64,000 bases of DNA from JBALVT01 sp036960305 (GCA_036960305.1 JBALWA010000017.1:15279-79278), one strand, 5' to 3'. Positions 1 to 9,547 are shown, numbered from the stretch's first letter. The notes: generated by a model from the letters alone, not told the origin. Numbers and translations are program-made.

Positions 1-422
1 ACCTGGCCTGTGGCAATGGCATTCTGGGGCTGGTGGCCAAGGCCACTGGGTTGGGAAAATCGCTGGACTTTATCGATGAATCGGCCATGGCCGTTGAGTC
101 CGCAAGACTCAATGCCGAGCATCTCTATCCCGCTGCGAAAGACAGTTTGGGATTTCACCAGGGTGATGGCCTTCTAAAATTCCAGGGAAAACAAGCCGGG
201 CTCATTCTCTGCAACCCGCCCTTTCACGCAAATCATACGGTTGAAGAGTACGTTGGTCGGCGCTTACTGGCACAGTGTGCAGATTATTTGGGAAACTCTG
301 GTAAGCTTTGCCTGGTTGCCAATCGCCACCTGCAGTACCTTCCCACGCTGAAGCGCGGATTTTCGCATGTGGACAAGCTCGCAGAAAACAGTAAATTTAT
401 CATCTGGCATGCACAAAAATAG
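1..422 (+). CDS. rlmG: 23S rRNA (guanine-N2)-methyltransferase RlmG, C-terminal part
   Basis: The gene enters from the left edge in the frame that begins at base 3, so the N-terminus and true start are missing. The visible part is an S-adenosylmethionine-dependent methyltransferase domain. It carries a glycine-rich motif I (LACGNGILGL), an acidic motif II (FIDESAMAV) and the catalytic NPPFH motif of N2-guanine methyltransferases. The tail (LVANRHLQY, then NSKFIIWHA) closely follows RlmG, which makes m2G1835 in 23S rRNA, rather than RsmC. The TAG stop overlaps the AGGAG ribosome-binding site of the next gene, so the two are probably cotranscribed. RsmC is the main alternative. Confidence 0.85.
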   Translation, partial: LACGNGILGLVAKATGLGKSLDFIDESAMAVESARLNAEHLYPAAKDSLGFHQGDGLLKFQGKQAGLILCNPPFHANHTVEEYVGRRLLAQCADYLGNSGKLCLVANRHLQYLPTLKRGFSHVDKLAENSKFIIWHAQK

Positions 423-433
423 GAGTACATCCC

Positions 434-1303
434 GTGAAGTTTGTTCTATCCACGTCCTTTAGCGCGGTGTCTGATCTCACTGCAATCGCACCGGTTGCCG
501 ATACACATGGCTGGGAAGCAATGTCGTTTTCCGACCACGTGGTGAACCCTGAAAACATTACCACACCCTACCCTTATACGGACGACGGCAGTCGACGCTG
601 GCAGTCGTTTACGGATTGGCCCGACCCCTGGGTCATGATCGGCGCGCTCGCAGCTATTACCACGCGACTACGTTTTACCAACAATGTTTTCGTACTGCCT
701 ATGCGCAACCCCTACCTGGCTGCGAAAGCGATCAGTACCGCAGCAATCATTTCCAACAACCGGGTGACTCCGGCGATCGGCGTGGGTTGGTCAAGTGACG
801 AGTTTGCGCTGATGCAACAGGATTTCAAAACCCGGGGCAAACGCACCGACGAAATTATGCAAATATTACGTCTGCTGTGGAGCGGTGAAATGGTGGAGTA
901 CCATGGTAAACACTACCAGTTTGACCGTATGGAAATGAACCCTGCGCCCAGCGAATATATTCCTATCTGGGTAGGTGGTATTTCGGACCCAGCGATGAAA
1001 CGCGCTGCACGCCTGGGTGACGGTTGGGTTAGCGACCTACAGACCAGTGATGAGATCATCGAATCTGTCGGACGAATTCAAGAATGGCGCAAGGAAGCGG
1101 GACGGGAAAACATGCCCTTTGATGTGATGGCCACGCCGTCAGACGCTTTCACTGTAGACGGCTACAAACGCCTGCAAGATGCCGGCGTAACCCACATATT
1201 GACGATGCCCTGGCCGTTCTACCATGGCGAAACAGATGATCTTGAGCAAAAAATCGACGGCGTAAAACGCTATGCCGACGACATCATCAGCCAGTTTTCC
1301 TAG
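434..1303 (+). CDS. LLM-class (luciferase-like) flavin/F420-dependent oxidoreductase
   Basis: This 289-residue single-domain protein has the luciferase-like monooxygenase TIM-barrel fold. Visible signatures are AMSFSDHVV near residue 30, TNNVFVLPMRNP near 80-90, GVGWSSDEFALM near 115-125 and PIWVGG near 178. The pattern resembles the TIGR03619 group, often annotated as F420-dependent, but FMN use cannot be excluded and the substrate is unknown. The GTG start is chosen because an AGGAG site sits 8 nt upstream, embedded in the stop of rlmG. It is convergent with the helicase gene at 1300, and the two 3' ends overlap by 4 nt. Confidence 0.75.
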   Translation: MKFVLSTSFSAVSDLTAIAPVADTHGWEAMSFSDHVVNPENITTPYPYTDDGSRRWQSFTDWPDPWVMIGALAAITTRLRFTNNVFVLPMRNPYLAAKAISTAAIISNNRVTPAIGVGWSSDEFALMQQDFKTRGKRTDEIMQILRLLWSGEMVEYHGKHYQFDRMEMNPAPSEYIPIWVGGISDPAMKRAARLGDGWVSDLQTSDEIIESVGRIQEWRKEAGRENMPFDVMATPSDAFTVDGYKRLQDAGVTHILTMPWPFYHGETDDLEQKIDGVKRYADDIISQFS

Positions 1304-4300
1304 GGAGCTTCGCTTACGCGATGTAGTCTGGCCAATGCAGTGAAATACAGGGCGCAATTCACTGGCTGATCACCGGCTACCGTCATTGCCTCACGGTAGC
1401 CCTCCAGCTGGGCTCGATAGGTATTCTCTTCTCTTTCGACAAAGTCTTCGTAAGTCTCCCCCACCTCGGGTTGACTGTTTTTGTAATCGACCACCCATCG
1501 TTCGTTGCTCTGTTCGTCGACAAAGGTTCTATCGATAATAATGTCGACCAGGCGACCGCGGCTATCCACTCGGGTCAGGCGCAGTTCGCTATCGGCCTGG
1601 AAGTGCTTGCTGGACAGTATCCAACGCCCCTGATCATCAGCCAACACTGCATTCACTGATTGTTCCACCCTTGTAACTGCGGAAGACAAAGCCTCATCGA
1701 ACAGACCCAACGAGGCCAGCGCGTGCTCCCAGCGCCGGAGCTGAAGCGGGGAGCTTACCTCGGGTATATCGTCCAGAAGTGATAACTGTTCGAGTGCGAG
1801 ATGGACAACGGTGCCGACGTAGCGGTCAACCCTGTTTAGCTTTCGCTGGGGAATATTGCTGTCCTGATCGGGCGTTGTCACAGGCATACTCTGCCCGTTT
1901 CGCAGTTTCATCACCGTGTCTTTCTGCAGGCGATAAAATGGCCTGGCTGAATCCGGCTTCATCGCCTCTTTCGGCTCCAATATCGAGGCCGTCGTTTCCA
2001 TCTGCTCACTGAAGCTTTGCCAGATGGGTGCCAGAAGAGAGCGTTTCGGCGGCTCCGGGAATATTTCTTTTTTCTCGTCGAATTTTAATTGGGCGGTAAG
2101 AAAGAGTCGCTGAACGGCCCGAGTGGCGCCCACGTATAACAGACGCGTTAACTCCAGTATTTCTTTATTGGCACGTTGGGCTTTGAGCCAATTAAACAAG
2201 CTCGGATCACCGTCCTTGCTATGATCATCCGCTGCCAATAAAAAGCCTCGTTCGCCCTCCGCATTGCTGTGGTCATCCCATAACAACAGCGGTTTGGCAT
2301 TAACACGCGTGGTCTTTTGTAAACTGGGAATGAGAACCCAGTCAAACTCCAGCCCCTTGGCCTTGTGCAGAGTCATAACCTGTACTTTACTATCGGGATT
2401 TTCCGCCTGAATAAACAGTTTCTGCAACTTGCCTTCAAGCCACTCCACACTGAGTCCCTGCCCTTCCAGCTCAGCTTGCTCCAACAGTTGGAAGAAACGC
2501 TCAGCATGGGGCAATTCACTCGCTGAGGACACGGCTGCAGCACCGCCTAGTTCCAACCAAAGCTGTTCCACCCAGACGCGCAGGGGAAGCCGCTCAAAAC
2601 CCAAGCGTGCCTTTGCCAGAGCCGTGGACACAAGGCTTACCCGCTCGCGCCCATCAGTTGTCAGGCCAAAGAGTATTTCTTCATCGATCAGCGTGGAGGC
2701 GATGGGCGTATGCGCTGAATACGACCCCGCTGTCGCCAGGGTATGAAGGTCATTGAGGCCCAGTCCACACCAGGGCGCTCTCAGTATGGCCATCCAGGCT
2801 ACTCTGTCCGCTGGGTTGCCAAGGGCTTTGCACAAGCTGAGTAAATCAACAATGACGCTGGAGCTCGCCAGGTTGTCGATGTCCTGCGCTGAATAAAGGA
2901 TTCCCAGCGCCTTGAAATTTTCAAGTATGGGCTGAAGGTGACCGCGGGTTCTGGCCAATATTGCGATTGACTGACAGTTGGGATCGGCAATCCCCTCCTG
3001 GACAACGGTAGAAATGGCCTCAACTTCCAACTGGCTGGCGCTGTCGCCGCTGAAGCTGCGCATCACCACAGCTGGCGAAGCACCTGCGGGTTTTACTGCG
3101 ACCGCCTCCGAAAACCGAATTTGCCCTTTACTCACATCTTCTGTTGTCGGAAAGGCCCGTTCAAAAGTATTGTTTACCCAGCTCACTATCCCTTCATCGG
3201 AGCGAAAGTTGCATTGCAGGGGCAGATACTCGAGGCGTACACCGTTAAAGCCCTCATTTCGTGCCCGCAGGAATAAGCCAACATTGGCATCGCGGAAGCC
3301 GTAAATCGACTGCATCCCATCACCGACGACCAACAAGGTGCGGGGACTGCCGGGGTTTCTGTCATTATGCTCGCCCCAACCCCGTGTGAGTCGGCGCACC
3401 AACTCAAACTGGTTGATCGCTGTATCCTGGAATTCATCAACCAGAATATGCTCCAACTGGTAATCCAGCCGCAGAGCCAATTCTGTCGGCATTTCATCTT
3501 CACCCATGGCCTGTAGGGCCGACAAGGATATCTGGCTGTGATCAACTTTACCGTGCCCCTGGAACACCAACAATAATTCTGCGGCCAGGCGCGGTAGAAT
3601 TCGCGACAGGTGCAGTACCAGTCGCCAGGAATCGCTTTCGGGCTCCATCTCCGGCAAAGTCATTACCGCGTTAAGATCGTCCTCCAGCCCATCGATATCT
3701 CGCAGCTCATTGCCAAGCTCAAGAAACTTTGCCTTTTGTTCCTGGGCAAGCCCCTTGTCCGCGGGAAAGCCCAATCGCTTATCAACGCGCGAGCGCCATT
3801 TACCGGCTTTTCCCGCAGTGAGCAGGAGCGTTCTCAGGTCGCGCCAAAACTGTAGGTCATCCGGGCTAGCACCTGGAAATCTGGCAGGGGGTGTTTTGCC
3901 GAGGTTGCTACAAGCAAACTGCTGTAGCGCCAGCAGTTCTTGCGAATAGGCGCCCAGTTGATTGCTGAGCCCCTGCAGGCTGTCGGTGACAATGCCATTC
4001 ACCGTGTGCAGCAGATAGGCTTCGGCCTCGTCTGCCCTGTGGTGCACACCGATATAGTCGCGCCACTGATCGCGTCTGGCCAACATCGAAACCAGCAACT
4101 CCTGCAGGCGTGACCAGTTATTGTCGAAATGCAGCATCAGCTCGCTCAGGTCGTCCTTGAGCGGGTTCTCGGTCTCAATCAACTTAAACAATTCAGCAAC
4201 CGCTTCTGCGTAGAGCTCTCCGGCATCGTCTATCACTTCAGCCTGTCCACCGAACTCACTGAGAACGGGCATCTGCCGGGTCAGGTGACTGCAAAAACTG

Positions 4301-4656
4301 TCGATCGTCTTTATGTTGAGCCGTGAGATATTACGCGACAGCTGCCAGGCGCCCTCTTTGTCGGCCTGCAGCGCCGCCAACGCAAGCTCCCGTGTCTGCT
4401 TTTGATGCTCACTGGCACAAGGTTCACCTCGCTGGGCATCCAGCAATGCTTCATGCACCCGCTCTCGCATTTCTGCCGCGGCTTTTCGAGTAAACGTAAT
4501 CGCAAGCACCTGCTCGGGTCGTTTAACCCTGGCGAGCAAGGTTAGAAAGCGCTGAATCAACAATTCAGTCTTACCCGAGCCAGCGGGAGCACCGACGCAA
4601 AAACTGCGTATTGGGTCCAGTGCGGTTTGTCTTTGTTGGAAGTCGACTACCGTCAT
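1300..4656 (-). CDS. UvrD/AddA-like ATP-dependent helicase-nuclease
   Basis: This 1118-residue superfamily 1A helicase has Walker A GAPAGSGKT at residues 22-30, TFTRKAAAEMRERV (motif Ia), a DEFQDT Walker B box, QSIYGFR, and a late TLHKAKGLEFDWV motif. The C-terminus has a PD-(D/E)XK nuclease signature (DIIIDRTF followed by VVDYKNSQ). The architecture is that of AddA/RecB, the motor of double-strand break end resection. Its start overlaps the stop of the AddB-like gene by 4 nt (ATGA), implying translational coupling. I do not use the names addA or recB because the pair is a divergent proteobacterial version. Confidence 0.85.
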   Translation of the reverse strand: MTVVDFQQRQTALDPIRSFCVGAPAGSGKTELLIQRFLTLLARVKRPEQVLAITFTRKAAAEMRERVHEALLDAQRGEPCASEHQKQTRELALAALQADKEGAWQLSRNISRLNIKTIDSFCSHLTRQMPVLSEFGGQAEVIDDAGELYAEAVAELFKLIETENPLKDDLSELMLHFDNNWSRLQELLVSMLARRDQWRDYIGVHHRADEAEAYLLHTVNGIVTDSLQGLSNQLGAYSQELLALQQFACSNLGKTPPARFPGASPDDLQFWRDLRTLLLTAGKAGKWRSRVDKRLGFPADKGLAQEQKAKFLELGNELRDIDGLEDDLNAVMTLPEMEPESDSWRLVLHLSRILPRLAAELLLVFQGHGKVDHSQISLSALQAMGEDEMPTELALRLDYQLEHILVDEFQDTAINQFELVRRLTRGWGEHNDRNPGSPRTLLVVGDGMQSIYGFRDANVGLFLRARNEGFNGVRLEYLPLQCNFRSDEGIVSWVNNTFERAFPTTEDVSKGQIRFSEAVAVKPAGASPAVVMRSFSGDSASQLEVEAISTVVQEGIADPNCQSIAILARTRGHLQPILENFKALGILYSAQDIDNLASSSVIVDLLSLCKALGNPADRVAWMAILRAPWCGLGLNDLHTLATAGSYSAHTPIASTLIDEEILFGLTTDGRERVSLVSTALAKARLGFERLPLRVWVEQLWLELGGAAAVSSASELPHAERFFQLLEQAELEGQGLSVEWLEGKLQKLFIQAENPDSKVQVMTLHKAKGLEFDWVLIPSLQKTTRVNAKPLLLWDDHSNAEGERGFLLAADDHSKDGDPSLFNWLKAQRANKEILELTRLLYVGATRAVQRLFLTAQLKFDEKKEIFPEPPKRSLLAPIWQSFSEQMETTASILEPKEAMKPDSARPFYRLQKDTVMKLRNGQSMPVTTPDQDSNIPQRKLNRVDRYVGTVVHLALEQLSLLDDIPEVSSPLQLRRWEHALASLGLFDEALSSAVTRVEQSVNAVLADDQGRWILSSKHFQADSELRLTRVDSRGRLVDIIIDRTFVDEQSNERWVVDYKNSQPEVGETYEDFVEREENTYRAQLEGYREAMTVAGDQPVNCALYFTALARLHRVSEAP

Positions 4657-7361
4657 TTGCCAGAACTCCTGACTTCATCAACACGACACAGCGGCTGCAA
4701 CCCACAATAGGTGCAGCTGGATGAACTCAGGGGCGCCACGGCGGCATCCCCGGCGACAAACTCACTGACCAATCGTTCGAGAATCGTGCGCCAGGCTTCG
4801 TTTAGCCCCTGCCAATGGTCCACAGCGTGTTTTTCTCCCACCATTTTTACTATATCAGTGCGAATGCCCGCAGCGGCGTCCAGACGACCAGCGCCTACAT
4901 AGGTACATTCCCGCGGCCTGAGTTGGGCGAAGGCCAGGGCAGAAACATCTGACGCTGCCTTGTCACCGGATGACGCCATACCGTAGGCCAGTAGCTGCGG
5001 CTTGGCGGGCCGTTCACCCAGCCAGTCCTTAAGTTCACAACGGCCAGACTTGTAATCAATAATCAGTTGGGATCCATCCGGAAGTTCATCGACACGATCG
5101 ACCCTGAGTTTGATTTCCAGCGGTGGCACAGGCAGGGTGAGATCAACTTCCCTGGACTGCACGGCAAACTCTGATCGCTGAGCCTCTATCTGCAGCCACT
5201 CCAGCAACAGTGATTGTAGCCTGTGCCCCTCCAGTTGCAGGTAAGCCTCTCCATAGGCAATACGCCGCCTGGATGGGATAGACTGCAGGGCAATATGCGC
5301 GGCCTCCTTGACACTTTTATCAATGCCCTCCGGCGCCATCGTCTGCAATGTTCGACTATCACCCAGTTCGCCCCATAGGGCATAAAGCGCATCGTGTAAC
5401 AGGGAACCCCGGTCAGCAGCTGACAAACCCAACTGAAACTCGCCCAGTGGTTGCACTCTCAAGCGCCTTTTGGCGAACGCACGAAATGCACAGTTGGACT
5501 GGTCCTCCAGTAAGCCGCTACCGCCACTCAGTGAAGAAGCTTCATCAGATTCGACCGGAGGTGCCTGGCTGCTATCAACGCATTCCAACTCGCCTATAGC
5601 GTTTTGTTGATACCACAGCGGATCAATGCTGTAGTCAACCAGGCCATCGGTTTGCCAGTCAAAGCCCTCGAGGAACGCGCTGGGAAGCTCAGGAACCCCA
5701 TCAATGAGACGCACGAAACTGGCATTTACTTGAGGCGAAGAGCGTTCATAGCGCTCCATTAAATTGATTGCAAATGCCCACTCCCGCTCAGGCGTTGCAT
5801 GAGGCATCTGCTTTTCCCGTTGCAGTGAAAGCGGAATCAGCGGACTTGGCCGCGCGGGCGCCGGCCAGGTATTGGCCTGCATACCACAAAGCCACAGTTG
5901 ATCAAATTCCAGACCTGCGCCTTCCAGCATTCCCAGTACCTGTATAGGGCTGTCCGGGGTCTTTGGCTGAAACACCTGCCGGCTTGCGGCTCGCCCCAAC
6001 AACTGCAGGGCATCACTCAGAGACACGGCGCCCGCTATAACGTCCTGTGAAGCGAAATCATCCAGCAGCTGATACCACATTTCTACCTGCTGATACTCTA
6101 TCGAGTTAAGCGGCCCCCGGCCCGGCCAGCCCCACACGGATAAAACATCAGAGAGTGAGTTTACCCAACGCGATGGTAAATGCCGACTCTTCAAGTCGCG
6201 CATTTGTGAGATATCGAGCAGCTTATCGCCGAGGCTCAAGCCCCGGGCATCATCCAGGCGGACCTGACTTGCCAAGTGCCGCAGTTCGCCACTCGATAAC
6301 TCCCTACGGCCCTCATTGAATAGCGTCGTAATCAGCTTGTTGGCGAGTGCACTGTCTCCATCCGGCAGCACGATAAAGCGAGACTGCATGAGCTGAACAA
6401 TGTCGGGAACATTGACAGAAGGCCTCGTCAAGGCCAGGGCTCGCAAGGCGTCACGCACAACGGCTACCCGGTCAAGTGCTATGCCGGATGAAAAATTAAC
6501 CGGCAATGAATCCTGCGCCTCAACCTGGCAATCGAAATCCCTACGCATCAGCAACTCGAGCGTGGCCCGGTCGGTTGTTGTATTTGGCAAAATGATCCCA
6601 ATTCGCGCGCTGGGGTCACCGAGATATTGTTGCCGGGCCCAACGGGCTGCGGCCGCCAATTCAGAACGCTTGTCAGCAAACCCCCTAGCCACCCTGTCAC
6701 CTCGCTGCGAGCGTGAGTCCAGCAGCAGCGACTGCGAGGAACAAGCATCGACACAGGACCGATAGAGCGGTGGTATATCGTCGAAATCCACCAGCGCAAC
6801 AGGTAAATGAGGCAGTTCGCCAGCAACGCTCAATAGTTGATGAAAGGCGTCTGAGTAAGTAAGAAGTTTCTTCTTCTCCAGTTTTTCTTCAAATAATTGA
6901 TGCCAGCACAAATAGGTGTGGCAGTCATCATCCAACTCGAATTCCTGCTTGACGGAAGCTGAAGTGACATCCACCTGCCAGCGCAGAAGGGTTTCTCTGG
7001 CCTGGCTGGCCAATGTTGCCGCTGCCGAAGGGCGCAATAGGGTATATCTCTCGGAAATTTTTTGGTGCTCGGCGATAACCTGCTGCCACAATTCACCTGC
7101 CTGGCCCTCGTCAATAGTCACCCTGGAGTCGAGCAAACCCAACTCGATGGCCTGTGCCCACTGCTCCTTAAGCCAACTTTCGAGTGGGGCAACCTGTATT
7201 GGAGACCAAACACGCCGCCCTTCCAAGACCTGGGCGTCGTCCCAGACCGCCTTGATCCGCCTCGCGAGTCTAAAATTGGGGGTTAACAGCACAAAACCTG
7301 ATTCAACCAAAGGTGCCAGTGCTGCGACATCATAGGGGCTCAGAGCGGGTTTATCAGACAA
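4653..7361 (-). CDS. AddB-like PD-(D/E)XK nuclease, probable double-strand break repair protein
   Basis: This 902-residue partner of the downstream helicase matches the family often called 'probable DNA repair protein' (TIGR03623). The N-terminal half resembles an inactivated helicase. The C-terminal nuclease domain shows RVDRVDEL followed by LIIDYKSG (the D and D-x-K catalytic residues). A cysteine before the nuclease (SNCAFRAFAKRRL) and a terminal CTYCGLQPLC cluster give the four-cysteine arrangement that holds an iron-sulfur cluster in AddB nucleases. The pair probably forms a two-subunit resection enzyme. It is divergent from the DAHP synthase gene across 117 nt. Confidence 0.82.
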   Translation of the reverse strand: MSDKPALSPYDVAALAPLVESGFVLLTPNFRLARRIKAVWDDAQVLEGRRVWSPIQVAPLESWLKEQWAQAIELGLLDSRVTIDEGQAGELWQQVIAEHQKISERYTLLRPSAAATLASQARETLLRWQVDVTSASVKQEFELDDDCHTYLCWHQLFEEKLEKKKLLTYSDAFHQLLSVAGELPHLPVALVDFDDIPPLYRSCVDACSSQSLLLDSRSQRGDRVARGFADKRSELAAAARWARQQYLGDPSARIGIILPNTTTDRATLELLMRRDFDCQVEAQDSLPVNFSSGIALDRVAVVRDALRALALTRPSVNVPDIVQLMQSRFIVLPDGDSALANKLITTLFNEGRRELSSGELRHLASQVRLDDARGLSLGDKLLDISQMRDLKSRHLPSRWVNSLSDVLSVWGWPGRGPLNSIEYQQVEMWYQLLDDFASQDVIAGAVSLSDALQLLGRAASRQVFQPKTPDSPIQVLGMLEGAGLEFDQLWLCGMQANTWPAPARPSPLIPLSLQREKQMPHATPEREWAFAINLMERYERSSPQVNASFVRLIDGVPELPSAFLEGFDWQTDGLVDYSIDPLWYQQNAIGELECVDSSQAPPVESDEASSLSGGSGLLEDQSNCAFRAFAKRRLRVQPLGEFQLGLSAADRGSLLHDALYALWGELGDSRTLQTMAPEGIDKSVKEAAHIALQSIPSRRRIAYGEAYLQLEGHRLQSLLLEWLQIEAQRSEFAVQSREVDLTLPVPPLEIKLRVDRVDELPDGSQLIIDYKSGRCELKDWLGERPAKPQLLAYGMASSGDKAASDVSALAFAQLRPRECTYVGAGRLDAAAGIRTDIVKMVGEKHAVDHWQGLNEAWRTILERLVSEFVAGDAAVAPLSSSSCTYCGLQPLCRVDEVRSSGK

Positions 7362-7384
7362 TTACTTTTCCTGTACGTTGCGAT

Positions 7385-7409
7385 CACAGTATCCAAATAG
7401 CCTACTGTG
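7385..7409. promoter_or_regulatory. 25-bp palindrome, candidate operator in the aroG/addB-like divergent region
   Basis: CACAGTA (7385-7391) and TACTGTG (7403-7409) form a perfect 7-bp inverted repeat with an 11-bp spacer. It ends next to the extended -10 of the DAHP synthase promoter. The position suits a repressor, but the half-sites do not match the TyrR or LexA consensus as I know them. Confidence 0.4.
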
Positions 7410-7416
7410 CTATAGA
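7408..7416 (+). promoter_or_regulatory. Extended -10 promoter for DAHP synthase
   Basis: TGC followed by TATAGA (7411-7416) is an extended -10 element, followed by a GC-rich discriminator. No good -35 is visible. Transcription would start near 7423. A leader hairpin lies at 7422-7439 (GCGCCC/GGGCGC). Confidence 0.5.
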
Positions 7417-7478
7417 ATGTCGCGCCCGCTCGTGGGCGCTGCGGGGCAAGAGTAGAGCACTTTATCAGGTATAAGCTA

Positions 7479-8552
7479 ATGAGCAACATCGAAGTACACA
7501 ACGTTAACGTCGGTTCACAGGACGTACTAATTACACCGGAGCAATTGAAGCAGTCACTCCCCATGTCGGACGCTGTGATCGCAACGGTTGCCGATAGTCG
7601 GCAGGTTCTCCAAAACATTCTGGATGGCAAAGACCATCGCATGTTCGTCGTGGTAGGCCCCTGCTCGATTCACGACACGGCAGCTGCTATGGACTACGCC
7701 AGGCGACTAAAAGCGCTGGCGGACAAGGTTTCTGACTCGCTCTATATCGTCATGCGAGTCTACTTCGAAAAACCAAGAACAACTGTGGGTTGGAAGGGAT
7801 TGATAAACGACCCTCATCTTGACGACTCCTTCAAACTCGAAGAAGGTCTACACATCGGCCGCAAACTGCTGCTGGACATTCTGGAACTGGGGCTACCGAC
7901 TTCAACCGAAGCACTTGACCCGATCTCGCCGCAATACCTGCAAGATCTAATCAGCTGGTCGGCAATTGGCGCACGCACTACGGAGTCGCAAACACACCGG
8001 GAGATGGCCAGTGGCCTCTCCTCTGCCGTGGGTTTCAAAAACGGCACCGACGGCGGACTAACAGTCGCCACCAATGCCTTGAATTCCGTTGCCAGCCCGC
8101 ACCGCTTTCTTGGCATTAACCGCCAGGGTCAGGTGTCGGTATTTACCACCCGGGGCAATCCCTATGGACACATTGTCCTGCGGGGCGGCAGTGCAGGACC
8201 GAACTACGATTCTGCACATATCCGTTTGTGTGAAGAGGCACTCGAAAAGGCTGGGGTAGATAAAAACATCATGGTCGATTGCAGCCACGCCAATTCCAAC
8301 AAAAAACCGGAGTTACAACCTGGCGTCGTGGACGATGTTTCCAAACAGATTCTGGATGGTAACAAGTCCATTATAGGTCTCATGATTGAAAGCAACATCA
8401 ACGCCGGCAATCAGTCTATCCCCTCGAATCTGGACGACCTAGCTTATGGCGTGTCCATTACCGACGGTTGCATAGACTGGGACACAACGGAGCGGTGCCT
8501 GCTAGAGATGCGAGAAAAACTCAAAGATACCTTAAAGCAGCGACTGGGCTAA
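7479..8552 (+). CDS. aroG: 3-deoxy-7-phosphoheptulonate (DAHP) synthase, class I
   Basis: The enzyme condenses phosphoenolpyruvate and erythrose-4-phosphate as the first step of the shikimate pathway. At 357 residues it has the usual length of AroF/G/H enzymes. Visible family motifs are VVGPCSIHDTAAAMDYA near residue 60, MRVYFEKPRTTVGWKG near 90, the EALDPISPQYLQDLISWSAIGARTTESQ block and the metal-binding VDCSHANSNK near 265. Which of the three E. coli feedback types it represents cannot be told with confidence from the sequence. The gene is monocistronic, with its own promoter and a strong terminator. It supplies chorismate, which is also the substrate of the locus at 52.9-58.2 kb. Confidence 0.93.
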   Translation: MSNIEVHNVNVGSQDVLITPEQLKQSLPMSDAVIATVADSRQVLQNILDGKDHRMFVVVGPCSIHDTAAAMDYARRLKALADKVSDSLYIVMRVYFEKPRTTVGWKGLINDPHLDDSFKLEEGLHIGRKLLLDILELGLPTSTEALDPISPQYLQDLISWSAIGARTTESQTHREMASGLSSAVGFKNGTDGGLTVATNALNSVASPHRFLGINRQGQVSVFTTRGNPYGHIVLRGGSAGPNYDSAHIRLCEEALEKAGVDKNIMVDCSHANSNKKPELQPGVVDDVSKQILDGNKSIIGLMIESNINAGNQSIPSNLDDLAYGVSITDGCIDWDTTERCLLEMREKLKDTLKQRLG

Positions 8553-8555
8553 TCG

Positions 8556-8585
8556 AAACCGGCCTCTGACCGGTTTAGTTTTTTT
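8556..8585. terminator. Rho-independent terminator shared by aroG and the convergent MOSC gene
   Basis: A 7-bp stem AAACCGG (8556-8562)/CCGGTTT (8570-8576) is followed within 2 nt by seven T residues (8579-8585). The stop codon of the minus-strand MOSC gene (8575-8577) lies inside the stem. Confidence 0.8.
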
Positions 8586-9468
8586 CCAGCAGGTGAATTT
8601 CATCGCCAGCCTCTATTGAACCGTGTTGTACCACCATGACATTAACACCGAGATGGCGGTCACAGTGGTTCACCATCGCTCGTGCCATACCTGGTTCAGC
8701 CGCCAATTCACACCACTGCTGTTCCCTCGCGGGCATGCTGCAACGCACCGTACGCGATTCAATATATATCACGGCATTGCCAATCTGTAGGCAGCACTCC
8801 ACCCAATTATTCTCAGTCATTTCTGCCAGCGACGCTGTAGGCTCTATCAATAGATTCGGGCGATATCGCTCTACCACAGCGTTAACGCCGCCGGCTTCAG
8901 ATAAATAACGCAGGGAGTTAGTGGTCATAAGGTGCAGTGGAAATGCGTCGAAATAGGTTCCAGGGGGCGTGACGTGCTCCGCCAATGACGCCAGTACGTC
9001 TGACATAGAGGCCGTAAAATCTGGCATTGCCTCCCCGGGCAGCAGGCCCATCTCCTCGGACAAGGATTGATCCGTTCTTTCCCTGGCCAGTCGATAGTGA
9101 TCGACATCCGTGGACGGAGCCAGTGGTGCCAGGCTAGCGGGACGCTGGAGTTGACTTGCTAACAAGGCACCGGCGCCTTCGCTACGGCTATCAAACGTCG
9201 TGCCGTCAGGGCAGGTAATGGCAACGCTGGGCAACTGATCCAGGTATGTCTCCGGAGCAGGAGCATCTGTACTTGCCAGCGCCGCCTTGAAGTTCATTAA
9301 TTCTGGCCAGCGCTTGGCACTCCGAATTTCACGTTCCTCAGTGTCAATTACCGCCCAGCAGCGATCACCCGGGATACCCTGATTACAAAGAATTGCGGAA
9401 TCGATCACCTCCCCGCCCATGCTCTTGACTGGGTATCGCCAAATCTGTTTCAGGTGGCCAACTAGCAT
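8575..9468 (-). CDS. MOSC domain protein with N-terminal beta-barrel domain (YcbX-like)
   Basis: The N-terminal MOSC_N barrel begins with LKQIWRYPVKSMGGE and contains GDRCWAVIDTEER. The C-terminal MOSC (Moco sulfurase C-terminal) domain contains the conserved RPNLLIE motif and a cysteine region (RTVRCSMPARE). Relatives handle molybdenum cofactor or act in N-hydroxylated base reduction (E. coli YcbX). The start at 9468 (297 residues) is chosen over an upstream in-frame start because a GGAGGAG-type ribosome-binding site lies 4-9 nt before it and the protein then starts just ahead of the conserved domain. The physiological substrate is unknown. Confidence 0.8.
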   Translation of the reverse strand: MLVGHLKQIWRYPVKSMGGEVIDSAILCNQGIPGDRCWAVIDTEEREIRSAKRWPELMNFKAALASTDAPAPETYLDQLPSVAITCPDGTTFDSRSEGAGALLASQLQRPASLAPLAPSTDVDHYRLARERTDQSLSEEMGLLPGEAMPDFTASMSDVLASLAEHVTPPGTYFDAFPLHLMTTNSLRYLSEAGGVNAVVERYRPNLLIEPTASLAEMTENNWVECCLQIGNAVIYIESRTVRCSMPAREQQWCELAAEPGMARAMVNHCDRHLGVNVMVVQHGSIEAGDEIHLLEKN

Positions 9469-9547
9469 ATATCTCCTCCAGTTTGATATAACATAGCACA
9501 ATGCCTCATCTCACTTCGGCCCATAATAGCGCGAAAATATTCGGAGA

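Noticed and set aside
7385..7409. LexA (SOS) box controlling the AddAB-like genes
   Set aside because: The half-sites are ACAG then CTGT, the reverse of the CTGT-N8-ACAG order of a LexA box, and the spacing is wrong.
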